A stretch of 64,000 nt of DNA from Marinobacter denitrificans (GTDB lineage: Bacteria; Pseudomonadota; Gammaproteobacteria; Pseudomonadales; Oleiphilaceae), in contig NZ_VMHN01000001.1 in assembly GCF_008795955.1 (NCBI RefSeq), forward strand, positions 868,001 to 932,000, in the 5' to 3' direction. Shown piece by piece: positions 58,024 through 64,000 of this stretch (its first letter is position 1; every line of letters starts with the position of its first letter). A model generated the notes under the pieces. It had not been told where the DNA came from. It saw only the letters and a program-made list of their open reading frames with translations, and ran no database searches. A program made the position numbers and the translations under genes.

Positions 58024-58725
58024 ATGCTTGTACTAGAAGATGTCCATACCCATTACGGCAAGATTGAGGCGCTCCATGGCGTCTCTGTAGAAGTAAAGAA
58101 AGGCGAAATTGTGTCCCTGATCGGCGCCAATGGCGCCGGCAAAACCACGCTCTTGATGACTGTCTGCGGTAACCCGCAGGCAACCTCCGGCCGCGTGCTT
58201 TTCCAGGGCCGCGAGATCACCCGGGACCTGACGTCGAATATCATGCGTTCAGGCATTGCCATTGTGCCCGAAGGCAGGCGTGTCTTTTCCGGCCTGACCG
58301 TGGAAGAAAACCTCCACATGGGCGGTTTTTTCAATACCAAGTCGGAAATCCGCAAAAGCCAGGAACACGTCTACGAGCTGTTTCCACGCCTGAAAGAGCG
58401 CGAGCACCAACGTGCCGGTACCATGTCTGGTGGTGAGCAGCAGATGCTGGCCATCGGACGGGCACTGATGAGCAAACCGAACATGATCATCCTGGACGAG
58501 CCCTCCCTGGGGCTGGCACCGCTGGTGATCAAACAGATCTTCGAGATCATCGGTAAGTTGAGGGAAGAAGGCATTACCGTCTTCCTGGTAGAGCAGAATG
58601 CTCACCAGGCCCTGAATCTGGCAGATCGGGGTTATGTTTTGGAAACCGGACGCATCCGCTTGCACGATACAGGGAAGAACCTGTTGGCCAACCCGGATGT
58701 TCAGAATGCCTACCTTGGTGGCTAA
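58024..58725 (+). CDS. livF: Branched-chain amino acid ABC transporter ATP-binding protein LivF
   Basis: A 233-aa second ATPase of the system. Walker A is GANGAGKTT, the LivF-specific SGIAIVPEGRRVFSGLTVEE follows, the signature is TMSGGEQQMLAIGRALM, and Walker B is MIILDEPSLGLAP. The gene ends the liv operon; a strong bidirectional terminator follows. Confidence 0.96.
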   Translation: MLVLEDVHTHYGKIEALHGVSVEVKKGEIVSLIGANGAGKTTLLMTVCGNPQATSGRVLFQGREITRDLTSNIMRSGIAIVPEGRRVFSGLTVEENLHMGGFFNTKSEIRKSQEHVYELFPRLKEREHQRAGTMSGGEQQMLAIGRALMSKPNMIILDEPSLGLAPLVIKQIFEIIGKLREEGITVFLVEQNAHQALNLADRGYVLETGRIRLHDTGKNLLANPDVQNAYLGG

Positions 58726-58764
58726 ACAGAACAAGGCCTGATCATCAATCGGGCCTCTGGACGC

Positions 58765-58801
58765 AAAAAGCCGGAACATGGGAGCATGTTCCGGCTTTTT
58801 T
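58765..58801. terminator. Bidirectional terminator between livF and the convergent lipoprotein gene
   Basis: A 16-bp perfect stem (aaaaagccggaacatg / catgttccggcttttt), loop ggag, with A-run and T-run on either side, so it can end transcription from both strands. Confidence 0.93.
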
Positions 58802-58826
58802 GTACCACCTGGCATCAGCCAAACAC

Positions 58827-59267
58827 TTACTGAACGCTCTTGATGGTGCCCTTGTAACCTTCAACGGTCACGTTGATGGTTCCGAATACCACATAGTCGT
58901 CCTTCTGGACGGTATAGCGCGGAGCGACAATGACGTCCGCACCAGATTCCTGAATCGCATTGTAGGCAGCAGCGGCCTTTACGGACTCAACCGGGTCAGG
59001 CAGTGCAAATGGCAGCGCGCTTCCACCGTTGCCACCGGCTGAATAGGCAACGCCATCGGCGTATTCGCTCTCGGCACCCAGGGTAAAGAACAGAACCTTG
59101 GTGGCAGAGGATTGACCGGTGATTTTCTCGCCTACTTCGATGTCGGCCTTGACGTCGGTAGACACGGCACCTGACAGGGGCAGGGAGGGAGCACTGGTGT
59201 TCAGTGAGCTACAGCCAGTCAGTGCGCCAGCGAAAATCAGGGATGATGCGACAAGAACTTTTTTCAA
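58827..59267 (-). CDS. Putative outer-membrane lipoprotein, function unknown
   Basis: A 146-aa protein with a lipoprotein signal (lipobox ALTGC, Cys 19), then a Ser/Thr-rich N-terminal mature stretch. The C-terminal half has AAAYNAIQESGADVIVAPRY followed by a short beta segment, a pattern seen in small lipoproteins of unassigned families (TRL/DUF6567-like); I cannot name the family. The residue after Cys is Ser, so sorting to the outer membrane is predicted by the +2 rule. Monocistronic. Confidence 0.7.
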   Translation of the reverse strand: MKKVLVASSLIFAGALTGCSSLNTSAPSLPLSGAVSTDVKADIEVGEKITGQSSATKVLFFTLGAESEYADGVAYSAGGNGGSALPFALPDPVESVKAAAAYNAIQESGADVIVAPRYTVQKDDYVVFGTINVTVEGYKGTIKSVQ

Positions 59268-59595
59268 AACGTTATCTCCATGTGTTGTGTATCGGCCTTC
59301 ATGGCCGCGCGCACTATACCCAAACCGCCCAGATATAACAAGAATGTTATTTTTGTTTATTTTTTAGACCATATAGAAATATGAACACGTGATCACACTT
59401 TGACTTTGTGGGCCAAATCAATCACTCAGCGAGTTTGTAATTTGCCTTCCTGATATATGAACTATACTCAGATTCAACGGTCGACCTGTCTCCACGGGAA
59501 ATCAGTCAGGGCCGTTAGCGTGTCGCCTTCCGGGGACCCCTCAGGCGGAGGTGGCGCGTTTGCGACGACAGCTAAAACCAAACAAGGAGTGGATA
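59268..59595. other. 328-nt intergenic region upstream of the DUF3015 gene
   Basis: It separates the divergent lipoprotein and DUF3015 genes. A plausible -10 is TATACT at 59463-59468, with a weak -35 (TTGCCT at 59442-59447). Downstream, a GC-rich stretch at 59475-59575 (gtcgccttccggggacccct and flanks) may fold in the 5' leader. I could not match it to a known riboswitch; no further gene is seen. Confidence 0.5.
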
Positions 59596-60060
59596 ATGAA
59601 AAAACTGATCGCAGGTGCACTGCTTATGGGTGCGTCTACCCTCGCTTTCGCCCAGCCCGGCTGTGGCGTTGGTGCCATGATCTGGAAAGGCCAGTCTGGC
59701 ATTGCGCCCCACGTTCTGGCAGCAACCACCAACGGTACTTTCGGTAACCAGACCTTTGGTATGACCACCGGCACCCTCGGTTGTCAGACCAATCAGTCTG
59801 TTCAATCCATGGCCATGTACATGGAGAGCAACATTGATAAGGTAGCTCGTGACATGTCTCGCGGCTCGGGTGAAAACCTGGATACCCTTGCAGTGCTGCT
59901 GGGTGTTGACGAAACTGATCGAGACGCCTTCCGTAATGCCCTTCAGGACAACTTTGCAACCATCTTCCCGTCGTCTGACACTACGTCTGGCGAGGCGGTT
60001 GATGCGATCGTAGCCCTGCTGGAAAAGGATGAAACTCTAAGCAAGTATGTAGCTGCCTGA
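59596..60060 (+). CDS. DUF3015 exported protein
   Basis: A 154-aa secreted or periplasmic protein. The signal peptide is residues about 1-19 (ASTLAFA). The mature start GCGVGAMIWKGQSGIAPHVL is the DUF3015 signature; two Cys near GCG and GTLGCQ may form a disulfide. The rest is helical with acidic residues. The start at 59596 (MKKLIAG) has AAGGAG upstream. Function of the family is unknown. Same strand as, and just before, the DUF4105 gene, so it is probably part of one envelope unit. Confidence 0.85.
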   Translation: MKKLIAGALLMGASTLAFAQPGCGVGAMIWKGQSGIAPHVLAATTNGTFGNQTFGMTTGTLGCQTNQSVQSMAMYMESNIDKVARDMSRGSGENLDTLAVLLGVDETDRDAFRNALQDNFATIFPSSDTTSGEAVDAIVALLEKDETLSKYVAA

Positions 60061-60155
60061 TCCTTCAGTTCGAGAAAGGATTTTGCGCGCCAGGGACGGC
60101 GCACCGGTTTGCAGACCATCCACCCGACGTTTAACCCGGAATTGACTGACCATTC

Positions 60156-62021
60156 ATGCGCACTTCGCTTCGGTTTGCGCTGGCCCTCCTCTGGCTGGCA
60201 TCAGGTTTCAATGTACTCGCCGCACCGCTTCCCGACACTGGGAACCTCCATGAACACCCCGCCTGGCTGACACTGGTTCATTACCAGCCCGACCGTTTCG
60301 GTGACGACTATTCCAGCCAGGCAGACGATAACGATTTTTTTCTTGCTGAGAACGGTAAAAACTCCCCGAAGGCAGAGCTTGACGCCACACTGGCGGCCAT
60401 CACCCGCCCCGGAGGTGGAGACGACCACGCCCGCTGCCGATTCCCGGCCAGAGATCGTTGGCTGCGGGAACAACTGGATCTGTCACAGCAACCGGCAGAC
60501 TGTCCCGGTTACGACGAGTGGGTCGAAGAGCTCAATACTGAAACCGTGACACTGGTGTTTGCAGCCTCGTACCTGAATAGCCCGTCGTCGATGTTCGGCC
60601 ACACCTTCCTTCGTCTCGACCCACCGCAGGAAGACGAGGAAACCAACCTTATCCTGGCCAACACCATTTCCTACGCAGCCGATGCTGCCGCCCATGACAG
60701 CGAGCTCCTCTTCGCCTACAAGGGTATCTTCGGCGGCTACCCGGGCATCACCTCCATCCAGCCCTACTACGAGAAGATTCGGCTTTACTCGGACATCGAG
60801 CATCGGGACCTGTGGGAATACCAGCTCAACCTGACCCAGCCGGAAGTGGACATGATGTTGGCCCATACCTGGGAGATCCGTGACCGGAATTTCGACTATT
60901 ACTTCTTTGACGAGAACTGCGCCTACCGGTTGCTGGCCCTGATCGACGTAGCCCGCCCCGGCACCGACCTGCTGGATGAGGTCAGCACTCACGCCATACC
61001 TTCCGATACCGTGCGTTGGGTGGTGGACCGGGGACTGGTGGAAGATGTTTATTACCGCCCCTCAGCGGCCACCAGTGTCAGCCATCGCATTGATTCGCTG
61101 CCCGACGACCACCAGATACTGGCCGCCGCCATCGCCAACGGCTACGTGAACGCGGATGCCCCGGAAGTGCAGGCATTAAGTGATGAGCAACGGGCCCGGG
61201 TGCTGGACACCACCTATGACTATGTCCGTTACCAGAGCGAGGCAGACGGCTGGCCCCGGGAACATGCTGCCCCACTCTCCCACGACCTGTTGCGGGAACG
61301 CAGCCAGATCCGTGGTGTAGCCGCTCAGGACGGCGCCCCCGAACCTGCCATCCGGGACGACCAGGGGCACGACACCTTCCGCGGCAGCCTCAGCGGAGGC
61401 CGAATGGGCGACCGCAACTTCACTGAACTGACACTGCGCCCGGCCTACCATGACATACTAGACCCACCCGCCGGTTACCGTACCGGCGCCCAGCTTCAGT
61501 TCCTGCGCCTTGACGCGCGCCTGTATACCGACAATGACGAATTACAGATTGAGCAGCTGACCGGCGTTGAGATCCGCTCCCTCTCACCCCGCAACCAGTT
61601 CTTCTCGCCGCTTTCCTGGCAGGTGGGCTTCGGCGGCCGCCGTACAGATACCGGGACCAATCGTGTCTTTGCCCCCTACCTGGAAGGTGGCGCAGGAGGC
61701 AGCTGGCAACTGGCCACCGACACACAGGCCTTCGCCATTGCCACAGCCGACCTGGAAATCGACGACGACTTGCGCCGCGGCTACGATGCCGCCCCCGGCG
61801 CCGACCTTGGCATACTCCACCAGAACAACCAGTTCAGCCTTCTCGGGGGCGTGAAAACAAAGGCCTGGATCGTCAGCAGCCAGCATCGCCAGGACCAGGC
61901 CTACCTTGAGGGCAACTGGCACTTCGGGCGGGACTTCAGCCTGTTCGGAAAATTCAGCCGTGAAGACCACTACGACAGGTACCGCAGCACATGGCAACTC
62001 GGACTCCACGCGTACTTTTAA
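60156..62021 (+). CDS. DUF4105 (Lnb N-terminal-like) protein with C-terminal barrel-like region
   Basis: A 621-aa exported protein (signal about residues 1-23). The N-terminal half has the DUF4105 signatures SSMFGHTFLRLD with His 149 and FDENCAYRLLALID with Cys 255, a Cys/His pair like that of NlpC/P60-type enzymes. DUF4105 is related to the periplasmic domain of the lipoprotein N-acyltransferase Lnb; whether this protein shares the activity is unknown. Residues from about 400 look like a beta-barrel (alternating pattern, ending HAYF), unlike Lnb. The gene's 3' end overlaps the hydrolase gene by 31 nt. Confidence 0.8.
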   Translation: MRTSLRFALALLWLASGFNVLAAPLPDTGNLHEHPAWLTLVHYQPDRFGDDYSSQADDNDFFLAENGKNSPKAELDATLAAITRPGGGDDHARCRFPARDRWLREQLDLSQQPADCPGYDEWVEELNTETVTLVFAASYLNSPSSMFGHTFLRLDPPQEDEETNLILANTISYAADAAAHDSELLFAYKGIFGGYPGITSIQPYYEKIRLYSDIEHRDLWEYQLNLTQPEVDMMLAHTWEIRDRNFDYYFFDENCAYRLLALIDVARPGTDLLDEVSTHAIPSDTVRWVVDRGLVEDVYYRPSAATSVSHRIDSLPDDHQILAAAIANGYVNADAPEVQALSDEQRARVLDTTYDYVRYQSEADGWPREHAAPLSHDLLRERSQIRGVAAQDGAPEPAIRDDQGHDTFRGSLSGGRMGDRNFTELTLRPAYHDILDPPAGYRTGAQLQFLRLDARLYTDNDELQIEQLTGVEIRSLSPRNQFFSPLSWQVGFGGRRTDTGTNRVFAPYLEGGAGGSWQLATDTQAFAIATADLEIDDDLRRGYDAAPGADLGILHQNNQFSLLGGVKTKAWIVSSQHRQDQAYLEGNWHFGRDFSLFGKFSREDHYDRYRSTWQLGLHAYF

Positions 62022-62866
62022 GCGCCCTGAGAACACTGGCCGGCATCATCGCCGCCCTCGCCCTGATACTTCAGACCGGCTGCAGCAGCGTGTTTTTCTA
62101 CCCCGACGACGTCACCTACGTCACCCCGGACCGCCTGAACCTGGAATACGAAGACGTTTTCCTGGACACCCCGAACGGTGAAACCCTCCACGGCTGGTGG
62201 CTACCGGCAAAAAATGACCCCAAAGGTACCGTCTACTTCCTCCACGGCAATGCCCAGAACATCAGCAGCCACATCATGAACGTCGCCTGGCTGCCTGAGA
62301 GACGCTACAACGTCTTCCTGATCGACTACCGGGGATACGGCCGCTCAACCGGCGCACCGGACATAGAGGGCACCCTGCACGACGCAGAAGCCGGCCTGCG
62401 ATGGCTGATCGATCAACCGGACGTCGAGAACCAACCCCTGTTCCTGCTGGGCCAGAGCCTTGGCGGCGCACTGGGAACCGCACTCGCCAGTGAATGGGTA
62501 ACCCGGAACGAACAGCCACCCTTGGACGGCGTCATCCTCGACGGCACCTTCAACGGATTCCGCTCTATCGCTCGGGAAAAACTCGGCGATTTCTGGCTCA
62601 CCTGGCCCTTCCAGATCCCCCTGAGCTGGACTATCACCGATGAATACGAAACCCACGAACGTATCGGCGACATCAGCCCGGTGCCAGTGATGGTGATTCA
62701 CAGTAAACGGGACGGGATAATTCCGTTCCATCACGGTGAGCAGTTGTTTGAAGCGGCGAAGGAACCCAAACGTTTTTTAAGAACAGATACGGGCCACGGG
62801 GCCACGTTTGTGATTCCGGCGTATCAGGCGGCGGTTTTGGGATTCATGGATGCGAGTGGGGAGTAA
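61991..62866 (+). CDS. Alpha/beta hydrolase, lipoprotein
   Basis: A 291-aa serine hydrolase with a lipoprotein signal (lipobox ALILQTGC, Cys at about 31). The catalytic Ser is in LLGQSLGGAL, the Asp is in HSKRDGIIP, and the His is in DTGHGATF. The oxyanion motif FLHGNAQN is near residue 84. Similar to bacterial BEM46/YfhR-type hydrolases. It overlaps the end of the DUF4105 gene by 31 nt, so the two are translationally coupled and probably act together in the envelope. Confidence 0.88.
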   Translation: MATRTPRVLLSALRTLAGIIAALALILQTGCSSVFFYPDDVTYVTPDRLNLEYEDVFLDTPNGETLHGWWLPAKNDPKGTVYFLHGNAQNISSHIMNVAWLPERRYNVFLIDYRGYGRSTGAPDIEGTLHDAEAGLRWLIDQPDVENQPLFLLGQSLGGALGTALASEWVTRNEQPPLDGVILDGTFNGFRSIAREKLGDFWLTWPFQIPLSWTITDEYETHERIGDISPVPVMVIHSKRDGIIPFHHGEQLFEAAKEPKRFLRTDTGHGATFVIPAYQAAVLGFMDASGE

Positions 62867-62902
62867 AAAAATCCGGCGGCCAGCAAAAAGTCTGAAGAGT
62901 GC

Positions 62903-63001
62903 GCCGGGCAGGGCTATTCAAAACCGTGCGGAGCCATGGATGGCGGAGCCCGAGCCTACATGGACGTACTTGTTGGCGTGTTTTGAATAGCCCTGCCCGG
63001 C
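62903..63001. repeat. Long palindromic element, copy 3
   Basis: Perfect 22-bp arms (62903-62924 and 62980-63001) flank a 55-nt core that includes GGAGCCATGGATGGCGGAG and CCTACATGGACGTACTTG. It sits between convergent genes (hydrolase stop at 62866 and pnp stop at 63086). Shares core with copies 1 and 2; arms differ but remain complementary. Confidence 0.9.
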
Positions 63002-63035
63002 GTGCTCAGGCTACAGAACTTGCAGGCCTGAAAAC

Positions 63036-63073
63036 AAAAAACCCGCCAGACTCCGAAGAGTGGCGGGTTTTTT
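63036..63073. terminator. Bidirectional terminator at the end of pnp
   Basis: A 13-bp perfect stem aaaaaacccgcca / tggcgggtttttt, 12-nt loop, ending 13 nt from the pnp stop codon. On the minus strand it yields a GC stem plus U-run, so it terminates pnp. Confidence 0.93.
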
Positions 63074-63085
63074 ACCGGGTTCAGC

Positions 63086-64000
63086 TTACAGCGCGGAAAG
63101 GTCCGTCGGCTGCTCACCTTCCTTCACTTCCTTCATGGACAGCTTGACCCGCCCACGGTTGTCCACATCCAGCACCTTCACCAGAACTTCCTGACCTTCG
63201 CTCAACTCGTCAGTCACGTTCTCGATGCGACGGTCAGAAATCTGGGAAATGTGTACCAGACCATCCTTGCCAGGCAGGATGTTAACGAAGGCACCAAAGT
63301 CCACAATGCGCTCAACGCGACCGCTATAGATAGCACCCACTTCGATTTCAGCAGTGATTTCCATCACCCGCTTCATCGCAGCATTGGCTGCATCCTGGTT
63401 GTCGGCGTAGATCTTCACGTTGCCATCGTCATCCAGATCGATGGAAGCACCGGTTTCGTCACAGATAGAACGGATGGTGGAACCACCCTTGCCGATGACG
63501 TCGCGGATTTTCTCGGGATTGATCTTGATGGTGGTAATGCTCGGCGCACGGCTTGAAAGCTCCTTGCGCGGCGCGGAAATCACCTTCGCCATTTCACCCA
63601 GGATGTGCAGACGGGCTGCGTTGGCCTGGTCGAGGGCGATTTCCATGATCTCGTCGGTGATGCCCTGGATCTTGATATCCATCTGCAGAGCAGTGATGCC
63701 TTCGGCGGTACCCGCTACCTTGAAGTCCATATCGCCGAGATGATCCTCGTCACCCAGGATGTCGGTCAGAACCGCGAACTGGTCGCCTTCCTTGACCAGA
63801 CCCATGGCGATACCGGCAACCGGGGCCTTGATGGGTACACCCGCATCCATCAGTGCCAGGCTGGAACCACAGACAGACGCCATGGAGCTGGAACCGTTGG
63901 ACTCGGTGATTTCGGAAACCGCACGGATAGTGTACGGGAACTCTTCCATTGTGGGCATAACCGCAGCCACACCACGCTTGGCGAGACGGCCGTGGCCGAC
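63086..64000 (-). CDS. pnp: Polyribonucleotide nucleotidyltransferase (3' part; 5' end beyond the window)
   Basis: The C-terminal 304 codons of PNPase, which degrades RNA phosphorolytically and is a partner of the RNA degradosome. The visible portion starts in [16 protein letters not shown] of the second RNase PH core domain, with [20 protein letters not shown] of the metal/phosphate site. A KH domain follows ([18 protein letters not shown]), then an S1 domain ([20 protein letters not shown] and [14 protein letters not shown]). It ends [11 protein letters not shown], shorter than E. coli, which continues past S1. The frame is open to the window edge. Confidence 0.97.
   Translation of the reverse strand, partial: VGHGRLAKRGVAAVMPTMEEFPYTIRAVSEITESNGSSSMASVCGSSLALMDAGVPIKAPVAGIAMGLVKEGDQFAVLTDILGDEDHLGDMDFKVAGTAEGITALQMDIKIQGITDEIMEIALDQANAARLHILGEMAKVISAPRKELSSRAPSITTIKINPEKIRDVIGKGGSTIRSICDETGASIDLDDDGNVKIYADNQDAANAAMKRVMEITAEIEVGAIYSGRVERIVDFGAFVNILPGKDGLVHISQISDRRIENVTDELSEGQEVLVKVLDVDNRGRVKLSMKEVKEGEQPTDLSAL

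Noticed and set aside
59475-59580. A possible riboswitch in the leader of the DUF3015 gene (GC-rich foldable stretch)
   Set aside because: I compared it by eye with the GEMM/c-di-GMP motif and others; the conserved core bases are absent, so I list it only as unexplained leader sequence.

Overview
The window looks like the chromosome of a marine gammaproteobacterium, most probably Marinobacter or a close relative. This rests on Pseudomonas-like synteny (hisBH, asmA, mutY, yggX, tRNA-Phe; arcDABC order; aot/aru arginine genes), glycolate and TRAP genes, a moderate-to-high GC content and dense coding. The genus is inferred, since no rRNA or other decisive marker is present. There is no prophage, transposase, CRISPR array or defence island; most genes are core or metabolic.

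Layout. 1-1024: 5' part of hisH and hisB (-). 1138-5564: an SRPBCC protein (-), then asmA-mutY-yggX and tRNA-Phe (+). 5622-6579: a NYN/LOTUS protein and a 51-codon arfA-like gene that is not in ordinary gene lists; its mRNA forms a 14-bp hairpin across the stop codon. 6633-11272: an anaerobic arginine deiminase operon (-) with a YfcC-type carrier in the arcD position and a probable ANR/FNR promoter. 11514-12947: a CaCA antiporter and a DUF4124 protein. 13030-21928: a glycolate block (glcDEF, glcG, a TRAP transporter) divergent from a GlcC/FadR-type GntR regulator, with two FadR-like operators 105 bp apart. 22042-37349: arginine uptake (aotPJQM) and the aerobic arginine succinyltransferase pathway (astE; aruC-aruF-aruG-astD-astB), split by an RND efflux operon and its TetR regulator. 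37399-38850: a DnaQ-like exonuclease fused to a UvrC-like GIY-YIG nuclease. 39058-41512: a porin and an Old Yellow Enzyme. 41827-46207: aceEF. 46863-48227: a KamA-like radical SAM enzyme. 48319-51866: ybbN divergent from an alternative Lon protease. 52050-53703: an EctR-like MarR regulator divergent from a membrane TPR protein. 53783-58725: the livKHMGF branched-chain amino acid ABC operon. 58827-62866: envelope proteins (lipoprotein, DUF3015, DUF4105 plus a barrel-like half, lipoprotein hydrolase). 63086-64000: 3' part of pnp (-).

Together the genes give the cell two arginine routes: fermentative (arcDABC, probably switched on by low oxygen) and aerobic (aot + ast/aru, to glutamate and succinate). 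They also give glycolate or related hydroxy-acid uptake and oxidation, branched-chain amino acid uptake, and pyruvate entry to acetyl-CoA.

I do not see a complete unknown multi-gene system. The most interesting non-gene signal is a family of roughly 100-nt palindromes (14287-14399, 41679-41777, 62903-63001) that share a conserved core but have different, internally matched arms. A second kind of long hairpin lies at 51939-52031. The best small-gene result is arfA with its built-in hairpin.
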